From Herpetosiphonaceae bacterium (GTDB lineage Bacteria > Chloroflexota > Chloroflexia > Chloroflexales > Herpetosiphonaceae): a stretch of 64,000 bases of DNA. Shown in pieces: positions 17,571 to 26,928 of the stretch (position 1 is its first letter; each line of letters starts with the position of its first letter). The translations under genes were made by a program, and so were the position numbers. The DNA is taken from the NCBI GenBank assembly GCA_013538855.1, contig JABXJS010000191.1:1-64000 (forward strand). The letters are read 5' to 3'. A model generated the notes under the pieces. That model saw only the letters and a program-made list of their open reading frames with translations, made no database searches and was not told the origin of the DNA.

Positions 17571-18485
17571 ATGACAGCAATTGAAGCTGTGAACCTCGTG
17601 AAGACCTACGGGTCGCTGCATGCCGTCGATGGCATCAGCCTGACGGTCAACACAGGTGAGGTTTTTGGCATGCTTGGCCCCAACGGGGCAGGCAAAAGCA
17701 CCACCACGGAGATGATCGAGGGCCTGCGCACCCCCGATCAGGGCACCGTAAAAGTTTTAGGCATTGATGTTGTAAAAAATCCCGAAGCGGTTAAGCAGAA
17801 GGTCGGCATTCAGCTTCAGACGACCGCATTGTACCAAAAACTCACTGTGCGCGAGCTTATTCGGCTGTTCGCCTCGTTCTTCGACCACAGCCTGCCCGTC
17901 AGCGAGGTCATCGATCTGGTCAACCTGCAGGAGAAGGCCGACACGCGCTCGAAGGACCTCTCCGGCGGCCAGCGCCAGCGCCTCGCCGTAGCGCTCGCGC
18001 TGATCAACGACCCGGAGATTGTGTTCCTCGACGAGCCAACCACCGGCCTCGACCCCCAGGCCCGGCGCTCGCTGTGGGACGTGATCACCCACCTTCAGCA
18101 GCGCGGCAAAACCGTGTTTCTGACGACGCACTATATGGAGGAGGCCGAGCGCCTGTGCGACCGGCTCGTCATCGTCGACCACGGCAAGATCATCGCCGAG
18201 GGCGCGCCGCACGAGCTGATCCGCCACAACTTCCAGCAGAACGCGCTCGAGTTCGCCACCAACCCGGCCATCAGCGACGAGCAGCTGGCAGCGCTGCCGT
18301 TTGTCGACTCGCTGACCAACGAGGATGGCATCACCACCCTCTACTCCAGCGGTATCTCGCGCACCACCAACGCCCTGATGGCACTGGCCGAGGAGCGCAA
18401 CACCGAGCTGAAGGGCTTTGCTATTCGCACCGCCACGCTGGAGGATGTCTTTCTGAAGCTGACTGGCCGGAGGATTCGAGATTGA
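17571..18485 (+). CDS. ABC transporter ATP-binding protein (DrrA/CcmA type)
   Basis: The protein has 304 residues. Walker A GPNGAGKS is at 36-43, the Q-loop Q81, the signature LSGGQ at 130-134 and Walker B VFLDEP at 151-156, followed by the H-loop in LTTHYMEEAERL. The C-terminal ALVALAEER-like region ending LEDVFLKLTGRRI is typical of ATPases that pair with ABC-2 permeases for drug or lipid export. AGGAGG precedes the ATG at 17571. The permease gene starts at its stop codon, so the two are translated together. Confidence 0.93.
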   Translation: MTAIEAVNLVKTYGSLHAVDGISLTVNTGEVFGMLGPNGAGKSTTTEMIEGLRTPDQGTVKVLGIDVVKNPEAVKQKVGIQLQTTALYQKLTVRELIRLFASFFDHSLPVSEVIDLVNLQEKADTRSKDLSGGQRQRLAVALALINDPEIVFLDEPTTGLDPQARRSLWDVITHLQQRGKTVFLTTHYMEEAERLCDRLVIVDHGKIIAEGAPHELIRHNFQQNALEFATNPAISDEQLAALPFVDSLTNEDGITTLYSSGISRTTNALMALAEERNTELKGFAIRTATLEDVFLKLTGRRIRD

Positions 18486-19615
18486 ACACGTTCAAAGAGC
18501 TTTACCTGGCGAACTGGCGCGAGTTTGCTCGCGACCGCACCGCCCTGTTTTTCACCGTCGCCTTTCCGGTGATCTTCATCCTGCTGTTTGGCTTTATCTT
18601 TAGCTCTGGCGGCGGTGTGAGCGCCGACATCGGCCTCGCCGTGCAGGACAACGGCCCAATCGGCGAGCAGCTCGCCAAGCAGTTCGAGGCCCTGCCGGAC
18701 ACCCCGGCCGCCAACCCCGATGATAAAGGCCCGTTCGAGGGCTTCAAGTTCGAGCGCGGCGAGGCCGCTGCGCTGGAGCAGAAGCTCAAAGACGGCGACA
18801 TCAACGCCGTCATCGTCATCCCCGCTGGCTTCAGCGACGCCGTCAGCCAGGGCCAGCCCGCCAGCGTCGAGCTCCAGGTCGATCAGTCGAGCCAGACCGT
18901 CGCGCCAATCCTGCAGGGCGTCGTTGGCAACATCGTGGACCAGACCGACCGCGCGCTGACCAACAGCCCGCAGCTGATGCACATGGAGGTGCGCTCGGTG
19001 CTGGCCGACTCGATCAACGGCATCGACTTCCTCATCCCCGGCATTCTGGCGATGTCGATCATGCAGCTGGGCCTGTTCGCCACCGCGCAGCCGCTGATCT
19101 CCATGCGCACCGAGGGCGTGCTGAAGCGCCTTGGCGCAACGCCGCTGCCGCGCACCATCCTGCTCATGTCCTACATCGCCATGCGCGTGACCATCGCCGT
19201 GATCCAAACAGGCATCATCGTGGGCTTAGGCGTGCTCGTCTTTAATGTGTCGGTGGTGGGCAACTGGTTTGCGCTGGCCGGCTGGATTCTGCTCAGCACG
19301 CTGATGTTTATCTCGATCGGCTTCTTCGTCGCCGCGATCTCCAAAACCCAGGAGGGCGGCACGGCGCTGGTCAACTTGATCAACTTCCCGATGCTGTTTC
19401 TGTCCGGCGTGTTTTTCCCGGTCGATAGCATGCCCGACTTCCTCAAGCCCATCATCGCCGCCTTCCCGCTGACCTACACGGCGGACTCGATCCGCCAGGT
19501 GATGATCGGCTCGCCGCCCATCCACAGCCAGATGATCAACCTGCTGGTGCAGCTGGCCTGGCTGCTGGCGATGAGCGTGCTCGCCGTCCGCTTCTTTAAG
19601 TGGGATGCCCGCTAG
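18482..19615 (+). CDS. ABC-2 type permease (six spans, large extracytoplasmic loop)
   Basis: The protein has 377 residues. One N-terminal span (ALFFTVAFPVIFILLFGFIF) is followed by an approximately 150-residue extracytoplasmic domain and then five spans, as in YhhJ/DrrB-like ABC-2 permeases. No ATG is available at the right place. The TTG at 18482 overlaps the ATPase stop (TTGA), has GGAGG upstream and begins LNTFKELYLANWREF, so I take it as the start. With the preceding ATPase it forms a two-gene exporter; the substrate is unknown. Its last bases are also the first part of a duplicated segment downstream. Confidence 0.88.
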   Translation: MNTFKELYLANWREFARDRTALFFTVAFPVIFILLFGFIFSSGGGVSADIGLAVQDNGPIGEQLAKQFEALPDTPAANPDDKGPFEGFKFERGEAAALEQKLKDGDINAVIVIPAGFSDAVSQGQPASVELQVDQSSQTVAPILQGVVGNIVDQTDRALTNSPQLMHMEVRSVLADSINGIDFLIPGILAMSIMQLGLFATAQPLISMRTEGVLKRLGATPLPRTILLMSYIAMRVTIAVIQTGIIVGLGVLVFNVSVVGNWFALAGWILLSTLMFISIGFFVAAISKTQEGGTALVNLINFPMLFLSGVFFPVDSMPDFLKPIIAAFPLTYTADSIRQVMIGSPPIHSQMINLLVQLAWLLAMSVLAVRFFKWDAR

Positions 19616-19980
19616 CGCTTAATGCGCACGCCTGCTGCGGCCCCGCCTGCGTCTACTCCAGCGGCGCACGGCGGGGCCGTTGTGTGCCCGATCCGGCGAG
19701 AAAAAGCCCGCGCTGAGCGTGCTCACCGTCCGCTTTGCTTAAGGAGGATGTCCGCTCGCGCTTAATTCACGCCCATGCTGCGGCCCCGCCTGCGGCTGCT
19801 GCAGCGGCGCACGGCGGGGCGTGGTGTGTGCCCGATCCGGCGAGAAAAAGCCCGCGCTGAGCGTGCTCGCCGTGTATTTTTAAGTGAAGATGTCCGCTCG
19901 CGCTTAATTCACGCCCATGCTGCGGCCCCGCCTGCGGCTGCTGCAGCGGCGCACGGCGGGGCGTGGTGTGTGCCCGATCC
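19573..19980. repeat. Threefold tandem duplication of a gene 3' end plus terminator hairpin
   Basis: The last 43 bases of the permease gene, its stop, and a hairpin are followed by two more copies of the same segment. The GAGCGTGCTC landmark recurs at 19573, 19715 and 19859 (periods 142 and 144). Each copy carries a GC hairpin with arms CGGCCCCGCC and GGCGGGGC(CG): 19638-19679, 19781-19821 and 19923-19962. The degenerate coding part in copies two and three is no longer translated. The third copy ends against the stop of the convergent cardiolipin synthase gene at 19983. Confidence 0.85.
19638..19679. terminator. Terminator-like hairpin, first of three copies
   Basis: A perfect 10-bp GC stem (19638-19647 with 19670-19679) lies just after the permease stop, between convergent genes. 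Two near copies follow. There is no T-run, so it may act as a transcript end or stability element rather than a classic intrinsic terminator. Confidence 0.55.
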
Positions 19981-19982
19981 AG

Positions 19983-21227
19983 CTAGAAAAAGCGCCGCAG
20001 CGGCTGCAGCGACCACTCGCCGAACTGCTGCAGCAGCGGGCGGTCCAGCCACTCGTCGAGCACCACCTCGCGGCACTGCGTGCTATCGTTGAGGAACATC
20101 GCCTCCATCTGGCGCGCAAAGACCGGATCGTCAATGACTGCGTTGATCTCATAGTTCACCAGCATCGAGCGCGTGTCGAGGTTGGCGCTGCCGACGGTGG
20201 ACCAGCGGCCATCGACGGTCATCGTCTTGGAGTGCAGCATGGTGCCGTGGTAAAGCAGCACGCGCACATCGCCGGCCAGCAGCGTGTGCACCAGGCCGCG
20301 CGCCATCCAGTCGACGCCGATATTGTCGGAGATAAACGGCAACATCACGCACACATCGACACCGCGCTGAGCGGCGGCGATCACTGCGTTGATGATCTCG
20401 CGGTCGGGGATAAAGTAGGCGTTAGTGATGAACACATTGCGCTCGGCCAGCGCCAGCGCGCGCAGATAGGCCGCGCGGATGCTGAACTCGCGCTGGAAGG
20501 GCCGATTGCCCAGAATAGAGATTGCCGGGGAGGAAGTGCGCGCGTAGGGCAGCTCCAGCGGATAGCGCCCGAAGTGCAGATTCCAGACATCGGCGAACTC
20601 GTGGCCGGCGTTGGCGGCCAGCGGCCCCACAATCTTGAGCTGTGTGTCGCGCCAGATATCGGCGTACTCGCGGCCGATATTCATGCCGCCGAGGTAGGCG
20701 ATGCGCCCGTCGATCACCAGAATTTTGCGATGGTCGCGCACCCAGATTTGCCGCGTGATGTAGGAGCGTAGGCTCTGCAGGCGGCCAAACTCGAAGACGC
20801 GGATGTTGCGCCGCCAGCCAAGCAGCTTAAAGCGTACCGGCACGTGCAGCGAGCCGACGCCATCGAAGATAATGCGCACCGGCACGCCCTGGCGCGCCTT
20901 GCGCACCAGCGCCCGCTTGAACTGCATGCCCACCTCGTCGCGCTCGAAGATATAGGTCTCCAGCAGAATCAGCGACTGCGCGCGCTCGATCTCGGCCAGC
21001 ATATCGTGAAACACTGCCGCGCCGTTGTCGAAGAGCTGCACCTGGTGGCCGTCAACCTCCACTGGCGGATAGTCGAGATGCACAAAGTGCTGCTCGACCG
21101 TGCGCTTGCGCAGCCAGGCATAGATAAACAGGCTGGCCATCAGGCTCAGCGGCGCGCCAAGCAGCAGCAGCAGCACGCGCGGCAGCTGGAGCAGCCAGAA
21201 CCACAGTTGTTTCGATTTCGTCCGCAT
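19983..21227 (-). CDS. Phospholipase D-family protein, cardiolipin synthase-like
   Basis: The protein has 414 residues. Two HKD motifs are present: H166-x-K168-x4-D173, followed by GGMNIGREY, and H332-x-K334-x4-D339, followed by GSANLD. N-terminal residues 8-38 are hydrophobic (one or two spans), so it is membrane-bound with the active site probably cytoplasmic. The layout matches bacterial cardiolipin synthases, which condense two phosphatidylglycerol molecules, although the usual N-terminal two-span region is shortened. I chose the ATG at 21227 (GAGGTG upstream); an ATG at 21269 is possible. It is divergent from the LPDTG protein. Confidence 0.85.
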   Translation of the reverse strand: MRTKSKQLWFWLLQLPRVLLLLLGAPLSLMASLFIYAWLRKRTVEQHFVHLDYPPVEVDGHQVQLFDNGAAVFHDMLAEIERAQSLILLETYIFERDEVGMQFKRALVRKARQGVPVRIIFDGVGSLHVPVRFKLLGWRRNIRVFEFGRLQSLRSYITRQIWVRDHRKILVIDGRIAYLGGMNIGREYADIWRDTQLKIVGPLAANAGHEFADVWNLHFGRYPLELPYARTSSPAISILGNRPFQREFSIRAAYLRALALAERNVFITNAYFIPDREIINAVIAAAQRGVDVCVMLPFISDNIGVDWMARGLVHTLLAGDVRVLLYHGTMLHSKTMTVDGRWSTVGSANLDTRSMLVNYEINAVIDDPVFARQMEAMFLNDSTQCREVVLDEWLDRPLLQQFGEWSLQPLRRFF

Positions 21228-21321
21228 CAGCACCTCGCGACAATCAATTGACGACCGGACTAAGAGCATGCTACGATTGCAGCAACAATTACGAAATTTT
21301 AATCTTTCTGAGGAGGGTCCA

Positions 21322-22572
21322 ATGGAATCAACCAAACAACGGTTCCAGTGGCTACCGTGGAGTGTTATCGCCGCCTTCGGAGCGCTGCTTGTCATCCTGC
21401 TCATCGGGCATGCTCAGCCTGCGCCAGTCTACGCTCAAGGCACGGGCCTGCAGGTAGAAAAATCCCTTCTCAAGAATAGCAACGTCGTGCGCGTTGGCGA
21501 GACGCTCACGTTCGCCATCACGGTGACCAACAACTGGAACACCGCCGTGATCACGCTGCCGATGATCGACAACTACGACGAGTCGGTGATGCGCTTCCTC
21601 GACGCGACGCCAGCGCAGGACACGCACATCGCCAGCACCGGCGTGATCAGCTGGAACAATATCCTGGCCAGCACCGGCCCGCTCAGTCCCGGTGATCAGA
21701 TTGTAATCTATGTGCGCTTTATTGCCGAACATCCCTCGCCGCGGGTGGTCAACGCGGCCTACACCCACGACGCCTACGACTATCAGGGCAATGCTGTAGG
21801 CGATGGCGCGGCCCAGGACGACAACATCGCCATGGGCGGCAACACCCCGCTCACCAAGACGCTGGGGCTGGGCGTGGTGCCGGTTGCTGGCGAGCTTGTC
21901 ACCTTCAACCTGACCATTCGCAACGATGGCGCGGCCAACATCCTCAACCTGCCCGTGCGCGACCGCTTCGACCCCGGCGTGCTCGAGTTCGTCAGCGCAG
22001 TGCCGCCGATCGACGGCGAGAGCAGCGGGGTGGTGGTGTGGAGCAACGTTCTGCGCCCGCCGCTGCAAACCGTGCTGCTGCCCGACGAGTCAGTCGTGGT
22101 GACGGTCACGTTCCGTGTCATCGGCGACATCCAGCAGACGACCAACCAGGCCGAGGTGCTGGGCGCAACCGACAGCTTTGGCAATAACCTGGCCCCCGCC
22201 GCCGACGACGTGCCGATCCAGATCATCCCGAATCCCAACGCCACCGCCACGCCAACGCCTGTGACCCAGCCAACGATTGTGCTGCCAGCCACCGAGGTGC
22301 CAGCGCCGCAGCAGCCGACCGCCACCAGCGCTGCCGCCACAGCAACAGCCACCACTGTGGTCAGCGCAACCGCTGTCGCCGATGTCACCGTGGTGCCCAC
22401 CGTCGTCAGCGCCACGGCCACACCAACCGCCGTGGCTGGCGGAGCGGCCCCGATCAGCCTGCCCGACACTGGCCGCAGCGCCGGCGACTGGGTGCGCTAT
22501 ATCCTGCTGCTGGTCGCCGCCGTGCTGGTGTTCAAAGGCAGCCAGATCGCGCAGCGGAGAAGCCATAAGTGA
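21322..22572 (+). CDS. DUF11-repeat surface protein with LPDTG-type sortase anchor
   Basis: The protein has 416 residues. A signal peptide (about residues 12-38, VIAAFGALLVILLIGHAQP) is followed by two DUF11-like beta domains: VEKSLLKNSNVVRVGETLTF starts the first and TLGLGVVPVAGELVTFNLTI the second. A long Ala/Thr/Pro linker (about 300-372) follows. The C terminus has LPDTG at 380-384, a hydrophobic helix and a basic end (RRSHK), the standard layout of a sortase substrate. It is likely exported and covalently or membrane anchored. I see no sortase gene in the window. AGGAGGG precedes the ATG. Confidence 0.82.
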   Translation: MESTKQRFQWLPWSVIAAFGALLVILLIGHAQPAPVYAQGTGLQVEKSLLKNSNVVRVGETLTFAITVTNNWNTAVITLPMIDNYDESVMRFLDATPAQDTHIASTGVISWNNILASTGPLSPGDQIVIYVRFIAEHPSPRVVNAAYTHDAYDYQGNAVGDGAAQDDNIAMGGNTPLTKTLGLGVVPVAGELVTFNLTIRNDGAANILNLPVRDRFDPGVLEFVSAVPPIDGESSGVVVWSNVLRPPLQTVLLPDESVVVTVTFRVIGDIQQTTNQAEVLGATDSFGNNLAPAADDVPIQIIPNPNATATPTPVTQPTIVLPATEVPAPQQPTATSAAATATATTVVSATAVADVTVVPTVVSATATPTAVAGGAAPISLPDTGRSAGDWVRYILLLVAAVLVFKGSQIAQRRSHK

Positions 22573-23675
22573 GCGTGCCGCTGCTGGCTGTTGCGGATAT
22601 TTGGAAGACGTTCGATGACCAGGTGGTGCTGCGTGGTATCTCGTTTGAGCTAGCGGCCGGGCAGATTCTGGCCCTGCTTGGACCAAGCGGCTGCGGCAAA
22701 TCAACGCTGCTGCGCATCATCACCGGGCTAGAGCACGCCGACCGCGGGGCGCTCTGGCTGGAGGGCCAGCCGCTGGCGGGGATGCCAGTGCACAAGCGCG
22801 GCTTTGGGCTGATGTTTCAAGACTGGGCCTTGTTTCCCCATCGCACCGTAGGCGAGAACATCGCCTTCGGCCTGCGCATGCAGCGCCAAAGCCGCCAGGC
22901 AGTTCAAGTACGCGTAGCGGCGATGCTGGAGCTGGTGGGGCTGCGCGGGTATGCGCAGCGCTCAATCTTCGAGCTGTCTGGCGGCGAGCGCCAGCGGGTG
23001 GCCCTGGCCCGCGCCCTGGCCCCCAAGCCACGCCTGCTGCTGCTTGACGAGCCGCTTGGATCGCTTGACCGCACGCTGCGCGAGCGGCTCACCGACGAGC
23101 TGCGCACGATTATCACCAGCGCCGGCGTCACCGCCATCTACGTGACTCACGATCAAGTTGAGGCCTTCACCATCGCCGACCAGCTGCTGCTGATGCAGCA
23201 GGGCCAGATCGCCCAGCGCGGCAGCGGACCGCAGATCTACGATCAGCCTGCCTCGCCGTTTGTGGCACGCTTCCTCAGCCTCAATAACCTGCTCGCATGC
23301 ACGGGCTGGCAGGCCAGCGCCGCTGCCTACCGCGCCAACACCGTGCTTGGGCCGCTTGAGCTGGCGCGCGCGCCACAGCAGCCGGAGCTACCACAGCTTG
23401 TGCTGATTCGCCCCGAGGCAGCGACCCTAGACCCAGCTAGCCCCAACCAGCTGCGCGGCACTGTCGAGCGTACAACATTTCGAGGCAGCAGCACGCGCAT
23501 CCACTGGCGGCACAGCAGCGGCACGCTCTTGGAGCTTGATATCGCCGCCACAGCTGTGCCAGCACCTGGCGGGGTGCTCAGCCTGGGACTGCATCCACAG
23601 CAGCTGCGCTTCGTGCCCGCCACTGATGCCGTTAGCGCCGCCGCTTCGGATCAGAGCGACTCGACAGCGGCGTAG
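22569..23675 (+). CDS. ABC transporter ATP-binding protein of the PotA/FbpC/CysA type with TOBE domain
   Basis: The protein has 368 residues. Walker A GPSGCGKS is at 38-45, Q-loop Q84, signature LSGGE at 136-140, Walker B LLLLDEP at 156-162 and an H-loop in VTHDQVEAF. The C-terminal 130 residues form a TOBE-like beta domain, typical of importers of polyamines, ferric iron, sulfate or sugars. The start is a GTG overlapping the upstream stop (GTGA), so it is coupled to the DUF11/LPDTG gene, an odd pairing. No permease or binding protein lies nearby; partners must be elsewhere. Confidence 0.9.
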   Translation: MSVPLLAVADIWKTFDDQVVLRGISFELAAGQILALLGPSGCGKSTLLRIITGLEHADRGALWLEGQPLAGMPVHKRGFGLMFQDWALFPHRTVGENIAFGLRMQRQSRQAVQVRVAAMLELVGLRGYAQRSIFELSGGERQRVALARALAPKPRLLLLDEPLGSLDRTLRERLTDELRTIITSAGVTAIYVTHDQVEAFTIADQLLLMQQGQIAQRGSGPQIYDQPASPFVARFLSLNNLLACTGWQASAAAYRANTVLGPLELARAPQQPELPQLVLIRPEAATLDPASPNQLRGTVERTTFRGSSTRIHWRHSSGTLLELDIAATAVPAPGGVLSLGLHPQQLRFVPATDAVSAAASDQSDSTAA

Positions 23676-23868
23676 CCGGCACAGGCCGCGGATGCGTCGC
23701 CACATCGGAGGGGTTATCCTCAAACTGGCTGAGTGTTGTGCCACATCCTAGGCACGTCCACAGAAACATACGCCGTCCATAAAACTTAATGGAACCGCGC
23801 TGTTCGCCTATGTATCGACAAGGTGAATTGCAATGCGGGCAACGCACCGGCTGCCTCCTCTTCCACAC
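23632..23868 (-). CDS. Small zinc-ribbon protein
   Basis: The protein has 78 residues. CPHC at 10-13 and CLGC at 39-42 form a four-cysteine zinc ribbon around the YIGEQRGSIKFYGRRMFLW segment; the C-terminal third is basic and Pro/Ser-rich. Its 3' end overlaps the tail of the convergent ABC ATPase gene by 44 bases. I do not recognise a family beyond the ribbon. It could bind nucleic acid or another protein. The 23869-24024 gap holds no gene. Confidence 0.6.
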   Translation of the reverse strand: MWKRRQPVRCPHCNSPCRYIGEQRGSIKFYGRRMFLWTCLGCGTTLSQFEDNPSDVATHPRPVPATPLSSRSDPKRRR

Positions 23869-24024
23869 CAGACATGGCAGCGTCTATCTACAGCTTTCTT
23901 TATAATGTCCAGCGTCTTCATAAACTAACATAATGTGACATACATGTATAAAGCAGGGATCGTGCCAATAGGCCGCTCTTTCACGGTATACTGAAGTCTC
24001 AACGGCTTTGTTAAGGGAGGATTT

Positions 24025-25695
24025 ATGCCCAGCGTTGACTATACTCGCTACTATTCATTTGCCGATCTGGTGGCACTGCTAGAGGCGTTTCGCGCCGAGT
24101 ATCCTGCGCTCGTCCAGATGCAGTCGATCGGCAAAAGCTTCGAGGGCCGCGATCTGTGGCTGCTGACGCTGACAAATCAGGAGACAGGTGCGCCGGAGAG
24201 CAAGCCTTCGTTCTGGCTCGACGCCAATATCCACGCTACAGAGGTCACTGGGTCGATGGCGGCTGTCCATCTGATCGACACCCTGCTCAGCGGCTATGGC
24301 TCCGCTGCGCCGATCACGCACATGCTCGACACCAGCACCTTCTACATTCTACCGCGCTTTAATCCCGATGGTGCCGAGCGCGCCCTAACCACACCCTACG
24401 GCGTTCGCTCTAGCGTGCGGCCGTACCCCTACCCTGAGCGCCAGGATGGGCTGTATCGCGAGGACATCGACGGCAACGGCGTGATCGCCACCATGCGCCT
24501 GCGCGACCCCAACGGCGACTGGCGCGTGTCCGAGCACGATCAGCGCGTGATGATCAAGCGCCGCCCAGATGAGTTTGGCGGCACCTACTATCGACTCATG
24601 CCAGAGGGGCTGATTCAAAACTACGATGGCGTGACGTTCAAACTTAGCCCGAACCTAGAGGGGCTAGATATCAACCGCAACTTTCCCGGCCAGTGGCGGC
24701 CCGAGAACGAGCAGTTCGGCGCTGGGCCGTACCCAACCTCCGAGCCGGAGATTCGCGCGGTGGTGCACTTCCTCACCGCCCACCCCGAGATCCATAGCGC
24801 CATCACCTACCATACCTACTCGGGCGTGCTGCTGCGGCCCTTCAGCGGTCAAAGCGACGACGCCTTCGATCTGCACGACCTGCATGTGTACAATGCCATC
24901 GGCAAGCGCGGCACGGAGCTGACCGGCTATCCTAATGTATCAGTTTACGATGGATTCCGCTATCACCCCAAGGAGGTGATCACCGGGGTATTTGATGACT
25001 GGGCCTTCGACCATCTTGGCATGTTTGCCTGGACCGTTGAGCTGTGGGATATGGTCGGCGAGGCGGGCATCAAAGAGCGCGACTTTATCGGCTGGCTGAA
25101 AGACCACCCCGAGGAGGACGACCTCAAGCTGATTCGCTGGAACGATGAGCACGCCGACGGTCAAGCCTTTCTGCCCTGGACGCCATTCGAGCACCCGCAG
25201 CTTGGGCCGGTCGAGATCGGCGGCTGGAATCCGATGTTCGCCTTCCGCAACCCACCGCCAGCGCTGCTGCTCGCGACGTGTGAGAAGGCCACCGCCTTCG
25301 CGCTCGCCCACGCGCAGATCGCACCACAGCTTGCCATCACCAGCTTCAGTGTCGAGCCAGTTGGCGACGATCTGTACCATGTGCGCGCTGTGCTACAGAA
25401 TACCGGCTTTCTGCCCACCTACGGCTCAAAGCAAGCCCAGAAGCGCCGCGCCTGCCTGCCGCTTGAGGTGCGCCTAAGCCTGCCCGACGACGGCCACATT
25501 GTCACCGGCGCGGCGCGCCAGAACATCGATCACCTTGAGGGCCGCTCAGAGCAGTATCAGGGCATGTTCAGCACCACCAAAGATCGCACCAAGCTCGACT
25601 GGGTCGTGCGCCTACCAAGCGGCGGCAGCGTGGCCATAACCGTCAGCGGCGGCCGCGGTGGCAGCGCCAGCGCCGAGGCAGCGCCGACTGTTTAA
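24025..25695 (+). CDS. M14-family zinc carboxypeptidase
   Basis: The protein has 556 residues. The zinc ligands are H70 and E73 in NIHATEV and H263 in ITYHTYSG, and the catalytic E339 lies in WTVELWD, the complete M14 set. The catalytic domain covers about residues 8-420, larger than pancreatic-type enzymes because of an insertion around 140-210; the last 130 residues are a beta-rich tail. No signal peptide is seen, so it may be cytoplasmic. It should remove C-terminal residues from peptides or open peptide-like amide bonds. GGGAGG precedes the ATG. It stands alone upstream of hisC. Confidence 0.88.
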   Translation: MPSVDYTRYYSFADLVALLEAFRAEYPALVQMQSIGKSFEGRDLWLLTLTNQETGAPESKPSFWLDANIHATEVTGSMAAVHLIDTLLSGYGSAAPITHMLDTSTFYILPRFNPDGAERALTTPYGVRSSVRPYPYPERQDGLYREDIDGNGVIATMRLRDPNGDWRVSEHDQRVMIKRRPDEFGGTYYRLMPEGLIQNYDGVTFKLSPNLEGLDINRNFPGQWRPENEQFGAGPYPTSEPEIRAVVHFLTAHPEIHSAITYHTYSGVLLRPFSGQSDDAFDLHDLHVYNAIGKRGTELTGYPNVSVYDGFRYHPKEVITGVFDDWAFDHLGMFAWTVELWDMVGEAGIKERDFIGWLKDHPEEDDLKLIRWNDEHADGQAFLPWTPFEHPQLGPVEIGGWNPMFAFRNPPPALLLATCEKATAFALAHAQIAPQLAITSFSVEPVGDDLYHVRAVLQNTGFLPTYGSKQAQKRRACLPLEVRLSLPDDGHIVTGAARQNIDHLEGRSEQYQGMFSTTKDRTKLDWVVRLPSGGSVAITVSGGRGGSASAEAAPTV

Positions 25696-25770
25696 AACAG
25701 GACGAGCGTGGTATCATACACGCGGTGTCTGCACCTGTAGGCACCGCGTACAGCTAGCCAGGAGCCGTTT

Positions 25771-26865
25771 GTGAACGTTGAACAGTTTGTGCGCCCGGAT
25801 ATTGCGGCGCTTGAGCCATATACGCCCATCCAGCCGCTCGATGTGCTGAGCGAGAACTTGGGCATTCCGATTGCCGATCTGATCAAGCTCGATGCCAACG
25901 AAAACCCGTTCGGCCCCGCTCCTGGCGTGCTGAAAGCACTGGCCAGCGAGCCACACTATGCCATCTATCCCGACCCCGACCAGCTGCGTCTGCGGCGGGC
26001 GATCAGCGCCTGGATCGGCCATCCTATCGAGCGCATCATCTGTGGCAACGGCTCCGATGAGCTGATCGACCTGCTCATGCGCGTCCTCGTGCAGCCTGGC
26101 ACCAGCGTCATCGCCTGCCCGCCGACGTTTGGGATGTACAGCTTCAACACCGGCGTGGTTGGCGGCGAGTTTGTGGCGGTGCCGCGGCTGGCCGACTATA
26201 GCATTGATGTTGCGGGCATCGCTGCGGCTGTCGAGCGCACCAGCGCACGGATGGTCTTTCTGCCCTCGCCCAACAATCCCACGGGCAACAGCGTGAGCCG
26301 CGCCAGCGTCGAACAACTGTTGGCGCTGCCAACTGTGCTGGTGCTCGACGAGGCCTACGCCGAGTTTAGCGGCACCAGCGTCGCCGACATGGTCGGCCAC
26401 TATCCCAACCTGGTGGTGCTGCGCACGTTCTCGAAGTGGGCTGGGCTGGCCGGTCTGCGCATCGGCTACGGCCTGCTGCCAGAGTGGCTGATCCAGCACG
26501 TGTGGAAGATCAAACCGCCCTACAACATTAATGTGGCCGCCGAGGCCGCCGCACTCCGCTCGCTGGCCGAGGCCGACATCTTGCAGGAGCGCGTAGCCCA
26601 GATCTGCGCCGAGCGCGAGCGCCTCTACGCTGCGCTGGTCGAGCTACCAGGGCTGCAGCCGTTTCCGTCACAGGCAAATTTTATTTTGTGCCAGGTGACC
26701 GCCGGAGATGCGGCAACGCTTAAGCACAAGCTGATGCAGCAGGGCATTCTCGTGCGCTACTATCGCAACGCCGAGCTGCGCAACTGTATTCGCATTAGTG
26801 TTGGTATGCCAGAGCAGCACGAGCGGCTTTTGAGCGCCTTGAGCGCGCTGCTCCCCACGTTGTAG
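25771..26865 (+). CDS. hisC: Histidinol-phosphate aminotransferase
   Basis: The protein has 364 residues from a GTG start with AGGAG upstream. It is a fold-type I PLP aminotransferase: DANENPFGP near residue 41, NNPTG at 168-172, D193 in [10 protein letters not shown], the PLP-lysine K222 in [15 protein letters not shown] and R230. These match HisC, which converts imidazole acetol phosphate and glutamate to histidinol phosphate. No other his gene is adjacent, so a role with aromatic amino acids is possible, as some HisC proteins are promiscuous. A gcggtg/caccgc hairpin sits upstream, after the carboxypeptidase. Confidence 0.88.
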   Translation: MNVEQFVRPDIAALEPYTPIQPLDVLSENLGIPIADLIKLDANENPFGPAPGVLKALASEPHYAIYPDPDQLRLRRAISAWIGHPIERIICGNGSDELIDLLMRVLVQPGTSVIACPPTFGMYSFNTGVVGGEFVAVPRLADYSIDVAGIAAAVERTSARMVFLPSPNNPTGNSVSRASVEQLLALPTVLVLDEAYAEFSGTSVADMVGHYPNLVVLRTFSKWAGLAGLRIGYGLLPEWLIQHVWKIKPPYNINVAAEAAALRSLAEADILQERVAQICAERERLYAALVELPGLQPFPSQANFILCQVTAGDAATLKHKLMQQGILVRYYRNAELRNCIRISVGMPEQHERLLSALSALLPTL

Positions 26866-26871
26866 GGCGCA

Positions 26872-26900
26872 TTGACAGTCAGTTGATGGTCTGTTATCGT
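26872..26900 (+). promoter_or_regulatory. Promoter of the FHA-kinase operon
   Basis: TTGACA at 26872-26877 and TATCGT at 26895-26900 are 17 bases apart and 28 bases upstream of the FHA-protein start. TTGAC and GTCAA at the two ends also form an inverted repeat. Confidence 0.65.
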
Positions 26901-26928
26901 CAACCAAACAGTATGAGGTGATGTAACG

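Noticed and set aside
18341-19207. 288-codon minus-strand frame inside the ABC-2 permease
   Set aside because: It lies opposite a well-supported permease and is His/Asp/Gly-rich in the way of antisense shadows.
25714-26499. 261-codon minus-strand frame opposite hisC
   Set aside because: HisC has all catalytic residues on the plus strand; the opposite frame has no recognisable domain.
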